Shown: positions 18,198 through 27,721 of the stretch, one piece after another
Layout: every line of letters starts with the position of its first letter
Position numbering within the stretch: position 1 is the first letter of the stretch
Source: an uncultured Latescibacterota bacterium
GTDB lineage: Bacteria; Latescibacterota; UBA2968
Assembly: GCA_958295785.1 (NCBI GenBank)
Contig: OY282377.1
Coordinates: forward strand, 5,148,896-5,212,895
Direction of reading: 5' to 3'
DNA: 64,000 nucleotides
The notes under the pieces: model-generated
Database searches by the model: none
What the model was told of the DNA's origin: nothing
Seen by the model: only the letters and a program-made list of their open reading frames with translations
Program-made: the position numbers and the translations under genes

Positions 18198-19229
18198 TCA
18201 TCCGCGTTCATTCGTGGTTATCTGTGGTTGCTTCTCGCCTCTAAAATGCTCGTACCCCACCCTTTTCAATAGAACGCGCTTCCCATCCTCATTTTCTATC
18301 CTCACACCGCCATTGCCCGCCGCGATCTCGCCGATGCGAGAAATCGAATATCGCGTTGCCAATACTTCTATCTTATGCACCCGTGCGCGATGCACACAAA
18401 ATAGCAACTCAAAATCTTCCCCTCCTGTGAAGGCCAACGCCAGCTTATTTTCACGGCTCGCGTCGCAAAATTTGACAAAAGCCGCGGACATGGGGATCGC
18501 CTCTGCCCGAATCACAGCCGATACCCCGCTTTGCCGGCAAATGTGGTTCAAATCCGAAGCCAGCCCATCCGATACATCGATCATCGCTGTCACGGCATCC
18601 GTTTCTGCCAAGGCCCGCCCCAAATCCACCCGCGCCTCGGGGCGATAATGCCGCCGCAACAACGCGGCTCGATCTTCGCCCTGCATCTCCACTGCTCCCA
18701 ACGCCACGCCCAAACCGCCTGCCGCATCGCCCAATGTGCCCGATACGTAAATCGCATCGCCCACCCGCGCGCCCGACCGATAAGACACCTGATCGCGCGC
18801 CATGGTGCCTGTGAGCGTCAAACTCAAGACCAAAGGGCCAGCCGTGCGCGTGGTATCTCCACCCACAATGGCGACGCCAAATTGATCCGCACAGGCAAAA
18901 AGGCCGTTGTAGATGCGCTCGACATATCCCGCGTCACAGCCATCCGATGCGCCGACCGCCACGACCGCATCTGTCGGCTTGCCGCCCATCGCGGCTATAT
19001 CGGACAAACTCGCGGTCAGCAGTTTATAGCCCACGCTTTCAGGCGGCGCGTTTTGCACAAAGTGGACGCCTTCGACCATCGCGTCTGTTGTCACGAGTCG
19101 CACGCGCCCCTTGCCCGCTGCGATGACCGCGCAATCATCGCCAATCCCACACAGAACCCGATTGCGCTGTGTGTGCGCGGCAATGCGGTCGATAAATTCA
19201 AATTCTCCGATGTCCTTAAAACGTGTCAT
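18198..19229 (-). CDS. thiL: thiamine-phosphate kinase
   Basis: The 343-residue product phosphorylates thiamine monophosphate to the active diphosphate with ATP. ThiL signatures are GEFEFIDRI at the start, GIGDDCAVI, VTTDAMVEGVHF, SLSDIAAMGG, GGDTTRTAGPLVLSLTLTG, and ISDGL-equivalent MIDVSDGLASDL. The acidic residues of DDCA and SDGL coordinate magnesium. The start at 19229 is the conserved MTRFKDIGEF; an upstream Met is less likely. No other thiamine synthesis gene adjoins it. Confidence 0.95.
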   Translation of the reverse strand: MTRFKDIGEFEFIDRIAAHTQRNRVLCGIGDDCAVIAAGKGRVRLVTTDAMVEGVHFVQNAPPESVGYKLLTASLSDIAAMGGKPTDAVVAVGASDGCDAGYVERIYNGLFACADQFGVAIVGGDTTRTAGPLVLSLTLTGTMARDQVSYRSGARVGDAIYVSGTLGDAAGGLGVALGAVEMQGEDRAALLRRHYRPEARVDLGRALAETDAVTAMIDVSDGLASDLNHICRQSGVSAVIRAEAIPMSAAFVKFCDASRENKLALAFTGGEDFELLFCVHRARVHKIEVLATRYSISRIGEIAAGNGGVRIENEDGKRVLLKRVGYEHFRGEKQPQITTNERG

Positions 19230-19251
19230 GGATGGGTCCTGACGGATCGAC

Positions 19252-19276
19252 AGGCGAGCACGGGGCACACTCCTAC
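19252..19276 (+). repeat. degenerate dispersed hairpin repeat
   Basis: AGGCGAGCACGGGGCACACT followed by CCTAC is a decayed copy of the hairpin, abutting MITE-like copy B. Confidence 0.5.
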
Positions 19277-19280
19277 ATTC

Positions 19281-19723
19281 TAATGAGGAATGAGGAACAG
19301 ACGTTCCTCAGAGATCATGCGTTGCTTGTCTCAAGCGTTTGGTTCTACCTCCATGTTTGTTGCCTTCGATGCGTTGGCTACGCCTGTGCCTACGGCGTGC
19401 GGCGACCGACTTTTTTTTAACAGCAAAAAAAGTAGGCGAGCGGGGTACAACTGCCCCAGCAGTTCAAAAATGCCGCTCTCATGCGCCGAGGGGTGCTCTG
19501 CACAGCGCAAAGCGCTTTTGTAACAGCACGACATGCGTTGGCCTGCAAGGTGGGTTGCAAGATGGCTGTGGGTTGCGAGACGGCCTTGCGCGCTGTGCGC
19601 GATGGCTTTATTGGAGGGTCTTTTGGGATGGTATTTTTGCAATGGCTTCTTTGAATGCCTGGGTAAGGTCAAGGGAATCATTTGTGGGTAGCATATCGCA
19701 TCAGGTCAACAGAAAATCAATTT
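19281..19723 (+). mobile_element. MITE-like ~450-bp element, copy B
   Basis: Second copy of the element, with its left inverted end missing and the right end TCAATTT kept. The inner hairpin is CCGAC plus T8 against A7 plus GTAGG, one mismatch short of perfect. It joins a 115-bp repeat at exactly the same base as copy A. Confidence 0.68.
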
Positions 19724-19839
19724 AGAAGCCCTAACATAAAGAAATTGAGCGTCTGAAACAGATGAGTGAACACCCGCAGGAACGCCTCAAAGGCGGCCTC
19801 TCACAAATCCAGGTCAACCCTTTTTGTTAGGGACTCTAA
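19724..19839 (+). repeat. 115-bp repeat, copy 4
   Basis: This copy is joined to MITE-like copy B. The right end GGGACTCTA supplies the TAG stop of the minus-strand Rpn gene. Confidence 0.8.
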
Positions 19840-20789
19840 GCCTCTGCGTCCAACGCATGCTGAAAAGCATCGAGATTGTCCACTTGCACCGCCTCACGAA
19901 GCAACTGCTTGAGCCGTTGCAAATCGGCGATAGCCGCAATGCGGGCGGCGAACTGACCGGGCGCGTCCGCATCAAAGCGAACCTCCAACACATCGAAAAT
20001 AGCTTCAATGGTGCTTTCTCTACTCCCGCGCTCCAGACCCTGTTCAATGCCCTGTTCAATGCCCTGTTCAATGCCCTGTTCAATGCCGCGGTCAATACCT
20101 TGTTGGGTAAGGTATTGGGCAAACGATGATTCACGCATAATCGCATCCATAAAACCCTCCTGAGAAATAATACGCCTAACGGTGGACAATTCATACGATA
20201 TCCCACCTAAAATAGCCATACCCGCCATCATGTCAACCTTGGTTGAAGCGTCCAAGGGCAAGGCTTCCGTCGCATGAAGACATTGACGCAACCACGCATC
20301 CGCAGACACCCCAGACGGAGGTTTCATCAAGGGCGCAAACGGAAGCAAGCCAGGATGACCACCCTCGATAATCGCTTGACCGTCGATCTCACTCAGACGA
20401 ATCACCTTGTATTTCACCAGCACCTCATGGCCGGGCAGTTCTTGGATGTAGTATCCCTTATCGCGTCGTCCAGCACCGGGACGCAGGTAGATCACAAAGG
20501 AAAAGATCGGCAGACCATAGCGTTCTATGGCGCGACCAATATAGCCGGCCATGCGATGCGACATCGGAGTGTCCGTGCTGTCCGCGGTTTGAAATTCGCA
20601 ATGAATCAACGCATCCTTACCCTCAATACGCACGAGAATCAGGCTATCGGCGCGCCGGGCTTCCACAGTGGGTTGCTCGGTCTCGAGCACCTCGAGCACC
20701 TCGATGTCAGCGCGTCCGAGTGTGAAGCGGATGAAATCGTCCGGGTAGGTTTGAATCAGGTGTTTGGATATCGTATCTTATTCGGCCAT
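19836..20789 (-). pseudogene. Rpn-family recombination-promoting nuclease, nonsense at codon 4
   Basis: The family is a transposase-related PD-(D/E)XK nuclease (PDDEXK_2, RpnA-like). The protein shows RRADSLILV, LIHCEFQT with the E-x-Q variant active site, and a C-terminal EQGI run typical of these proteins. The natural start appears to be the ATG at 20789, preceded by AAGGTGG, and would read MAE-stop-DTISKHLIQTYPDDF. A TAA at 20778-20780 replaces what is usually a Tyr codon. Downstream, the first usable start is a GTG at 20699, which would give 287 residues lacking the first ~30. The 3' stop comes from the 115-bp repeat. A 12-bp tandem unit occurs at ~20038-20090. Confidence 0.75.
20038..20090 (+). 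repeat. 12-bp tandem repeat in the Rpn gene
   Basis: The unit TGTTCAATGCCC is repeated about four times, encoding Gly-Ile-Glu-Gln on the minus strand. Such in-frame repeats are common before the C-terminal domain of Rpn proteins. Confidence 0.85.
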
Positions 20790-21128
20790 AAACGCCACCT
20801 TGAAAAAATTGAGGAACAAAAAATGGGGAACAAAAATGACACAATCACGCCATTTTTGACAAGACTTTGTTTGACGCGGCTGAAAGATGGAAAAATAAAA
20901 ACGTAGGGGCGGTGCCCCGTGCCCGCCCGAAAAGGCAAGACACAAGGCGAAAGGCAACCACAGAGGGACAAATATTGGGAAGCGCAGGACAGCGAATGGA
21001 GCAGACAGAGAGGACATAGCGGAGGCAGGAGGGTGGGGGGTAATCCGCGCAATCCCCTAATCCGCGACAATCCGCAATCCAGACAGTGGCGTTGCAGAGC
21101 CTGTGCCAAAACGCCGTAAGCCAGTGCT
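20790..21128. other. intergenic, with hairpin repeat
   Basis: No gene is seen. A hairpin copy with GGGCGG...CCGCCC stem lies at 20903-20928 in minus orientation. The remainder is purine-rich with runs such as GGAGGCAGGAGGGTGGGGGG. Confidence 0.6.
20903..20928 (-). repeat. dispersed hairpin repeat
   Basis: Minus-orientation copy with a perfect GGGCGG...CCGCCC stem and a slightly shorter loop. Confidence 0.75.
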
Positions 21129-21245
21129 AAGAAGCCCTAAGAAAAAGAAATCAAGCATCTGAAACAGAGGAGTGAACACCCGCAGGAACGCCTCAAAGGC
21201 GGCCTCTCACAAATCCATGGCAACGCTTTTTGTTAGGGACTCTTA
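21129..21245 (+). repeat. 115-bp repeat, copy 5
   Basis: This copy has the left end AAGAAGCCCTAAG and the right end TGTTAGGGACTCTTA. It lies about 55 bases from the stop of the minus-strand hisA gene. Confidence 0.8.
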
Positions 21246-21300
21246 GTTACTTGCTACGCTGTGTTGTGGGCTACGCCTGTGCGTTGATTCGTTGATTCGT

Positions 21301-22062
21301 CTATTCACCCTTGTTCTTTTGCCACGTCACGACATCTCGATACGCCACGTCGCCGCCGAAAATGTCCAGCGCGCTGCCGATGGTCAGATCCACGCGGCCT
21401 TGTCCCAGCGCGTTGACGCGATCCAGATCAGAGAGTTTTCGCGCCCCGCCCGCATAAGTCACCGGCACGGGAGACCATTTGCCCAACATCTCTATCAGCG
21501 GTTCTTCCACGCCTGCGCGTTTGCCCTCCACATCGACTCCGTGTACCAAAAACTCAGCGCAACAATCGGCCAACGCGCTCAAGGTCGCTTTTCCAACTGT
21601 CACATCCGTAAATGTTTGCCAGCGATCTGTGACGACAACATAGCCATTGCCGCGCTTTCGGCAACTCAAATCCAGAACCAACCGATCCACGCCCACGGCC
21701 CGCATCATCTCATCCAACCGCTTTTCATCGATCTGCCCATCGCAAAATACATAAGACGTCACGATTACATGGCTCGCGCCAGCGCGCAAAAATTTTTCCG
21801 CATTGTGCGGTGTGATGCCCCCGCCCATGTGCAGACCGCCGGGAAACGCCTCGAGTGCTGACAGCGCGGCCATTTCATTGCCCGGGCCGAGCGCGATCAC
21901 ATGCCCACCCCACAATCCATCTGCGCGATACAGGCGTGCGTAAGCCGCAGGGGAACGCTCGGTTTCAAAATTTGTCGCGACGCGGGCGCCAGCGCGCAAT
22001 GTCCCCCCGACGATTTGCACGACCCGGCCGCGGCGCAAATCGATACACGGTCTAAATTTCAT
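21301..22062 (-). CDS. hisA: phosphoribosylformimino-AICAR ribotide isomerase, eukaryotic HIS6 type
   Basis: This 253-residue TIM-barrel enzyme catalyses the fourth step of histidine synthesis, opening the ProFAR ribose ring. The opening MKFRPCIDLRRGRVVQIVGG is HisA-like. The middle is of the fungal/plant HIS6 type: DRLVLDLSCRK, the WQTFTD block, the FLVHGVDVEGKRAG block and the ending DLTIGSALDIFGGD, whereas the common bacterial HisA has VxLDxxxG and DTTxDG-type blocks. No other his gene is adjacent. Some bacteria are known to carry this type, so transfer is possible but not shown. Confidence 0.9.
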   Translation of the reverse strand: MKFRPCIDLRRGRVVQIVGGTLRAGARVATNFETERSPAAYARLYRADGLWGGHVIALGPGNEMAALSALEAFPGGLHMGGGITPHNAEKFLRAGASHVIVTSYVFCDGQIDEKRLDEMMRAVGVDRLVLDLSCRKRGNGYVVVTDRWQTFTDVTVGKATLSALADCCAEFLVHGVDVEGKRAGVEEPLIEMLGKWSPVPVTYAGGARKLSDLDRVNALGQGRVDLTIGSALDIFGGDVAYRDVVTWQKNKGE

Positions 22063-22119
22063 GGTTTCTACCTGTTCTTGGAAAGCGAGTGAAAACTGCC
22101 CAATGCTTCTTGCATCTTT

Positions 22120-22146
22120 GGACAGGCACAGGAGCCGCGCCCCTAC
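22120..22146 (+). repeat. degenerate dispersed hairpin repeat
   Basis: GGACAGGCACAGGAGCCGCG followed by CCCCTAC combines the left arm of one subfamily with the right arm of another, so it no longer pairs well. Confidence 0.5.
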
Positions 22147-22339
22147 ATTCTCACGTCTCGATTTTAGGGGTGGTCGGGTGGGATTCGTCTATTTGTCGAT
22201 TCGCTGAAAAGAATGGCTTACAAGTCTATCTTGTATTATTTTGGTGTTTTCGTCAACCGCAGTGATTTGTTAGGCGCGATAGAGGCCTCCGCATTACAAT
22301 AGGTCTCCGTTGCCGAACCGTCATTTCTCAGGAGACCCC

Positions 22340-23458
22340 ATGCAAGATCCCCGTCTTGAAAAACTCGCCGATGTTTTGATTCACCATTCCACGCAGGTGC
22401 AACCGGGCGAAACCGTCCTCATTGAAGGCTACGACATGCCCGAAGACATGCTCATCGCGCTGATTCGCAAAGTGCGCGAAGTGGGGGGCATCCCGCAGGT
22501 GTCCATCAAAAACACCCGCATCCAACGCGAACTCATCCGCGCAGGCGATGTCGCCACCATGCGAAAAATAGGCGCGTATGAAGCCTACCGCATGCAACGG
22601 GCAAATGCCTATATTGGGTTGCGCGGCAGCCGCAATATTACAGAACTGTCGGATGTATCCAGCGAGGCAATGGATATTTACGAAAAACACTGGCTCGATC
22701 CCGTGCATTTTGCCATCCGCGTGCCGAAAACCAAATGGGTGGTTTTGCGATGGCCCACCCCCTCTATGGCGCAACAGGCGCGGCAAAGCACCGAAGCCTT
22801 TGAGGATTTTTATTTTGACGTGTGTACCCTTGACTACGGCAAAATGGCCGAGGCCGTTGTGCCCCTTCAAAAGCGCGTGGAACAAACCGACCGCGTGCAT
22901 ATCACGGGGGTCGATACGGACCTGTCGTTTAGCATCAAAAACATCGCGGTTAGAGCCTGCACGGGATCCCGCAATATTCCCGATGGCGAGTGTTTCACTG
23001 CCCCGGTTAAAAACTCCGTCAACGGTCATATCCATTTCAATGTGCCCACCATTTATCGCGGCACGTCGTTTTCGGATATCGCGCTCACTTTTCAAGATGG
23101 CAAAATCATCCACGCGACAGCGAGCGATACCGCCAAACTCAACGACATTCTCAACACCGATGAGGGCGCGCGCTATATCGGCGAATTTGCCATTGGATTC
23201 AACCCCTATATCACATCGCCCATGCTCGACATTCTCTTCGATGAAAAGATCGCGGGGTCATTCCATTTTACGCCCGGCAATGCCTATCGAGACGACGCCG
23301 ACAACGGCAACCGATCTTCCGTGCATTGGGATATGGTCTTCATTCAAACCCCGGAGTACGGCGGTGGAGAAATCTACTTTGACGACGCGTGCATCCGCAA
23401 AGACGGGCGTTTTGTCACAGAAGACCTCAAAGGACTCAATCCCGAGAATCTGAAATAA
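22340..23458 (+). CDS. M29-family aminopeptidase
   Basis: The 372-residue product is a thermophilic-type metallo-aminopeptidase (AmpS/PepS/AmpT) that removes N-terminal residues in the cytosol. It has the N-terminal substrate domain (KLADVLIHHSTQVQPGETVLIEG) and the metal-binding C-terminal half with IPDGECFTAPV, EFAIGFNP, HFTPGNAY and SSVHWDMVF, which provides the usual Glu, His and Asp ligands. The ATG at 22340 has AGGAG six bases upstream. A longer frame begins at 22310 but lacks support. Confidence 0.92.
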   Translation: MQDPRLEKLADVLIHHSTQVQPGETVLIEGYDMPEDMLIALIRKVREVGGIPQVSIKNTRIQRELIRAGDVATMRKIGAYEAYRMQRANAYIGLRGSRNITELSDVSSEAMDIYEKHWLDPVHFAIRVPKTKWVVLRWPTPSMAQQARQSTEAFEDFYFDVCTLDYGKMAEAVVPLQKRVEQTDRVHITGVDTDLSFSIKNIAVRACTGSRNIPDGECFTAPVKNSVNGHIHFNVPTIYRGTSFSDIALTFQDGKIIHATASDTAKLNDILNTDEGARYIGEFAIGFNPYITSPMLDILFDEKIAGSFHFTPGNAYRDDADNGNRSSVHWDMVFIQTPEYGGGEIYFDDACIRKDGRFVTEDLKGLNPENLK

Positions 23459-23485
23459 TGCGAATGCCCGGTGAAAATAGCATTC

Positions 23486-23938
23486 AGGGAGGAATGAGGA
23501 ATGAGGAACAGACTTACGTACGGGTCATGCGTTGCTCGTCTAAAGCGTTTGGTTCTAAAGCGTCGTTTGTTGCCTTTGATGCGTTGGCTACGCCTGTGCC
23601 TACGGCGTGCGGCGACCGACTTTTTTTTAACAGCAAAAAAAAGGTAGGCGAGCGGGGTACAACTGCCCAGCAGTTCAAAAATGCCGCTCTCATGCGCCGA
23701 GGGACTGGCACAGCGCAAATCGCTTTGTGGGTCGCACAACATGCGTTGGCCTGCGAGGTGGGTTGCAAAATAGAGGTTGGTTGCGAGACGGACTTGCGCG
23801 CTGTGCGCGATGGTCTTGTCTGATGGTCTTTTGGGATGGCATTTTTGCCATGGCTTTTCTGAATGACTGCGGAACGTCAAGAGAATCATTTGCGGGTCGC
23901 ATATCGCATCAGGTCAACAGCAATTCAATTTGGTATTA
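23486..23938 (+). mobile_element. MITE-like ~450-bp element, copy C
   Basis: Third copy. The right inverted end is complete (CAATTTGGTATTA) and the left end is truncated beside the aminopeptidase gene. The internal hairpin has the CCGAC-type arm. No 115-bp repeat follows it. Confidence 0.68.
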
Positions 23939-23961
23939 CCTATCGCTTTCATCCGCGGAAT

Positions 23962-23987
23962 GGGCGGGCATGGGGCACTGACCCTAC
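23962..23987 (+). repeat. degenerate dispersed hairpin repeat
   Basis: GGGCGGGCATGGGGCACTGA followed by CCCTAC is a copy with a partly broken stem. Confidence 0.55.
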
Positions 23988-24032
23988 ATTCTGTCCTTTC
24001 GCTTTTCATCCGTGACTTTCCCATTCCTGTTC

Positions 24033-27000
24033 TTATGTGGTTGCCAACAAGATCGCCCCAATCCGTCTCGCGGTGTCGGTGAAGTGTTGGATTTCTTCGG
24101 GTGTGAGGGCGCGGTTGAGGATGGCGTGTTCGCGGTAGGAGAGCCATTTCTTGAGCACCTGATAGCCGCCGAGTTTGTAATGATAGATTTCAGTGGGGAT
24201 GTTGCGCCAATAGGCGTGGTCGTTCAGGTAGATGTCGAAGGTGGTTTCGCCAAGCGCGGGGAGGGCACTATTGCAAGCGGCGCGTTCGGCTCGCGTGTAG
24301 TCGCGTTCAACAGCGCGGCCCCTGCCCGGCATGACAGCACTGCCCCGTCCGAAATGACCCCAGCCAGCGGTCAGGGCGAAATTGTCGCCCGCCATGTTGC
24401 GCCTGTCTGTGGTGGTGGGGATGGCGATGGCGGCGATTTCTGCACGCAACGCGCCCTCAGTGACCCCCGGCACGGGCGTTTCCGGATCGAGGAGGCCGGC
24501 CAGTTCGCGCCCGCGAGCAACCGATTGCGCGAGTTCGTCCGCCGCGCCCGTTGCATTGCCATCGGGATAGCCGGGGAGCGGGATGCGCGGCCATTCCATG
24601 CGGAGCGCGTCCGCGTTGGCCTTTCGATACGCGGGGTCGTGCAACACGGCGAGGGCATGGTGAAATAAGTCCTCCACGCCGAGGCCGAGGTGGTCGAGAT
24701 AGCGTTGCGCCGCGCCCGATAAGTTGGGGCGGCGTTGGATGCCGCCGATGACGAGGCCGTCGTCGCGGAGATACGCGGGGAACATGTTGACTCCGCGCTC
24801 GATTAAATGAAGCGAAGCTAAGTGTCGTGCAAAACAGGCTTGTGGTTCGTTCGCGTTCTTGCGTAGATGCTTGGAAGCAGATAGCCATAAGTTGTCATCA
24901 AATACATGCGACAAGTAATCTGCACGTTTGTCGTTCAGCAGCTTTGTGTCTGCCTCCCAGTAGAGCCAGCGAATATCGAATGGGCGGTACGTGTAGCGAA
25001 TAAAGCCTTTTTGGGTGGGGCCGCCACGTCGGAGCAATGTCTTTCGCGTCGCTATCGCATCAAAATAACTCAAGGGCTTCATAATCAAAGGATAGAGACG
25101 GGCAATATCGTCGTGACTTAAGGCTGGGTTGAAGTAGTCCGTTAGACGACGCTTTAGCCGGTCGAGATCGATATCGACGAGAAACGGATCTCGGTTGGTG
25201 TTTGCTCCAGAAAAAAAGACCGCAAATAGATCGGGCAACGCAGGCCAGTCAAACCAGTTTTCACTGACCTCCGTTGGCACAAACGGCAGACCGAGGGGCA
25301 GGATCGGTTTGACAGTCTCGTAAAGCGCGTCCGGTTCGGCATCTTCTGTCTCTATGAGTTTCTCGCGCTTGTCTGATCCCCAGAGATGGCGAAACCCGAT
25401 TGCCTTGGTAGGCGCGTGATTGATCTTGCGTATGAATGTAGTGATCGCAGTGCCGACCTGAATGCCTACTGGGTCATCCTTAGTTGAGAAAACGCTCGGA
25501 TCCGGTGAACCATCCGGTGCAACCTTGCCGGTCTTGTACTTGTCCCCGTTCAAGCAGTCAATCCTGATCGCGTCGAACGCCTCGAGATAGCGTTCCCTCA
25601 TGCCGGCAAACGCCAATCCGTCAAGCCAAGAATAGTTGGAGATGAAGCAGATCACCCCCTGCCCGGTCTTTTCCGCGATACGCCGTTCGGCCATGCGAAA
25701 GAACCTAACGTAGAGATCGTTCAAGGCTTTCTTTTCTAACAACTTCACCAGTTTTGTAGCACGATAAGCCAGTGTTAGCTCCCGTTCCTCACTCATGCCC
25801 ACACCGGGGTACCGGTTGTAGGGCGGATTGCCGAGGATGACGAGGATGGGCGTATCCCGTTTGACTTGTCCAGCGCGGTCGCGTTCCTCCTCTAATTCGG
25901 GAAACGGGAGTGGTTTTTGATTTGTCGGTTCCCACCCGGTCAGCGCGTTGGTCAGGGAGACGCCGGGGCGTTCTGTCCCGTTGTCGAGTGGCGCGTCGAG
26001 TGCCTGCATGGTCAGGCCGACTTGCAGATGGGAAACGACAAATGGCGCGGGCATGATCTCGAAACCGAACACGCGCTCGGTTGCGGCTCGTTTGATTCTC
26101 GCGCCGGTCAGCGCGCCCAAGCCTCGGCCTTTGAGATTGGCCGCGATGCGGCGTAGCACTTCGGACAGATAGGCCCCTGTGCCACAGCAGGGGTCGAGCA
26201 CATACACGTTTTCTGCCGCGAGGCCATCGGCAATGTCGAGATCGTCTTTGAGTGCTCTATCCACGCGGGCGACCATGTAGCGCACCACCTCTGCGGGCGT
26301 GTACCAAACGCCTAATTGCTTGCGGAGTTCGGGGTCAAAGGCTTCGAGAAATGGCTCGTAGAAATAGGGCACGGCATCGCCCTCGTCAAAACGGGCAAAG
26401 AACGCGGCGCGATCCACGCGGTTGAGCGCGGCCCCAGTATAGTCGAGCACCTCCACGAGGCCGAGCGGGCGCAGGCGGTTGGGATCGGACAGTTGCTGAA
26501 ACAGGGCTTGCAACACGGGCACGCGCAAATGCCAAACCGTTTCGCGCCAGTTGAGCGCACCCGCAGGCGATGTGCGCGACCACAGCACCCATGCGGAGAA
26601 GACGCCGTAAAACAGGGTTTGCACCAGCGTGGAATGAAAAAAGCGCACGCCGCGCTCGCCCTCAAATCGCACGCCGAGCGCGTCCTCGAGTGCGGACCGC
26701 AATGGCGATAAGACATCGCCGGCCGCCTCGGCGCGTTCCACACGCGCAAGCCCTTCGCGTGCATAAGACGCGAGCAACCACGCCAAGTCCTTGGGGGCGG
26801 TCAAGGCCGTGCGGTGCGACAAGGCGCGGCTGAGGTACTCGCGCAACCCCGCGCCAATGTCTCGGGCAAAGGCACGCGGATTTTCGAGGCGATGTACAAA
26901 CGCCTCTTCGGTATCGGCAAGGCAGAAGGACTCGAGCGCGGCCATGCGCCCGTCCGCATCCGGGCCGACCAGTACGAACTCGCGCGTGTTGCACACCAGC

Positions 27001-27362
27001 ACCAGGCCATAGTGGTCGCAGTAGCGGCGCACCTGATCGCCTTGCGCTGTCGCCCAAACGTCGTCCCCAACGCCCTTGACCTCAACGACCCCGCGCTCGG
27101 GCACTTGCCCTGCTTCGCGCTTCCCCCGCTGCACCTGACTCGCGGCATAAAGCCCAAAATCGGGATGGCCCGCGCCTTGGTCCGCCAATTCGCCGATGCA
27201 GAAAACCTTTGGCTTGAGCGCGCCGCCAATGGCGTTGATCAAATTTGCGAGCGGCCCGTAGATCGACCGCTCCTCTGTCGCGCTGCCCGTCGCGCGAATC
27301 CGCCGCAGGTCATCGAGATAGGTCTCAACTGCTGCGACACAAGTTTTGAAAGCCTTGCTCAT
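24033..27362 (-). CDS. single-chain type IIG/ISP-like restriction-modification enzyme
   Basis: This 1109-residue protein combines cleavage and adenine methylation. At the N-terminus a PD-(D/E)XK nuclease is visible: GHPDFGLY (Asp68) with VVEVKG (Glu94, Lys96). A helical connector follows. The N6-adenine methyltransferase core has motif I DPCCGTGAYL at about 388-397 and motif IV NPPYNRY at about 511-517. The C-terminal ~450 residues are a target-recognition region. I see no SF2 helicase, so it is nearer type IIG or Mmel-like than true ISP. The start at 27362 has AGGAG upstream; a 21-residue extension is unlikely. It lies next to a toxin-antitoxin pair, forming a defence patch. Confidence 0.9.
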   Translation of the reverse strand: MSKAFKTCVAAVETYLDDLRRIRATGSATEERSIYGPLANLINAIGGALKPKVFCIGELADQGAGHPDFGLYAASQVQRGKREAGQVPERGVVEVKGVGDDVWATAQGDQVRRYCDHYGLVLVCNTREFVLVGPDADGRMAALESFCLADTEEAFVHRLENPRAFARDIGAGLREYLSRALSHRTALTAPKDLAWLLASYAREGLARVERAEAAGDVLSPLRSALEDALGVRFEGERGVRFFHSTLVQTLFYGVFSAWVLWSRTSPAGALNWRETVWHLRVPVLQALFQQLSDPNRLRPLGLVEVLDYTGAALNRVDRAAFFARFDEGDAVPYFYEPFLEAFDPELRKQLGVWYTPAEVVRYMVARVDRALKDDLDIADGLAAENVYVLDPCCGTGAYLSEVLRRIAANLKGRGLGALTGARIKRAATERVFGFEIMPAPFVVSHLQVGLTMQALDAPLDNGTERPGVSLTNALTGWEPTNQKPLPFPELEEERDRAGQVKRDTPILVILGNPPYNRYPGVGMSEERELTLAYRATKLVKLLEKKALNDLYVRFFRMAERRIAEKTGQGVICFISNYSWLDGLAFAGMRERYLEAFDAIRIDCLNGDKYKTGKVAPDGSPDPSVFSTKDDPVGIQVGTAITTFIRKINHAPTKAIGFRHLWGSDKREKLIETEDAEPDALYETVKPILPLGLPFVPTEVSENWFDWPALPDLFAVFFSGANTNRDPFLVDIDLDRLKRRLTDYFNPALSHDDIARLYPLIMKPLSYFDAIATRKTLLRRGGPTQKGFIRYTYRPFDIRWLYWEADTKLLNDKRADYLSHVFDDNLWLSASKHLRKNANEPQACFARHLASLHLIERGVNMFPAYLRDDGLVIGGIQRRPNLSGAAQRYLDHLGLGVEDLFHHALAVLHDPAYRKANADALRMEWPRIPLPGYPDGNATGAADELAQSVARGRELAGLLDPETPVPGVTEGALRAEIAAIAIPTTTDRRNMAGDNFALTAGWGHFGRGSAVMPGRGRAVERDYTRAERAACNSALPALGETTFDIYLNDHAYWRNIPTEIYHYKLGGYQVLKKWLSYREHAILNRALTPEEIQHFTDTARRIGAILLATT

Positions 27363-27450
27363 TCGACGATGCTCCTGTTGATACGAGTACGTCCGGGTTC
27401 GACAACAACAAAACAACCCGCCCATTGGTCTTCCATATCGCGCACCAAAT

Positions 27451-27717
27451 TCAAATCACTTTGGGCAAGATGCTGCGGATATTTGAGGGAAAACGGATTA
27501 AGACCACGCCACTTGAAGGATGGGCTTGAGCATACACCAATCGTCCAAAGTCTTTGTCCTCTGTTAAAAGAATTTTGGCCTCACTGTACGCGAGGCCAAT
27601 AATATCCTCATCATCTGCTGCTGGTGAAATTTCCGCCACATCTATTACCTCATGCCCTTCATCCCGCAACGCCCTTACCACAGTAAAATCACAACTTTCA
27701 TCTGCAAGAAAATTCAT
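27451..27717 (-). CDS. DUF5615 PIN-like toxin
   Basis: The 88-residue product has the PIN-like start NFLADESCDFTVVRALRDEGHEV and the acidic core LTEDKDFG typical of DUF5615/Mut7-C-like proteins, thought to act as RNases in toxin-antitoxin modules. It starts 4 bases after the stop of the DUF433 gene on the same strand, so the two form an operon with the antitoxin first. Confidence 0.85.
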   Translation of the reverse strand: MNFLADESCDFTVVRALRDEGHEVIDVAEISPAADDEDIIGLAYSEAKILLTEDKDFGRLVYAQAHPSSGVVLIRFPSNIRSILPKVI

Positions 27718-27721
27718 GACA

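Noticed and set aside
20038-20090. Possible CRISPR-like array
   Set aside because: The 12-bp unit is an in-frame coding tandem without spacers.
10045-21245. A conserved short peptide (KQMSEHPQERLKVGLSQIHV) in the 115-bp repeat
   Set aside because: The start Met is lost in copy 5 and most differences between copies change amino acids; a stop precedes it. It is not under coding constraint.
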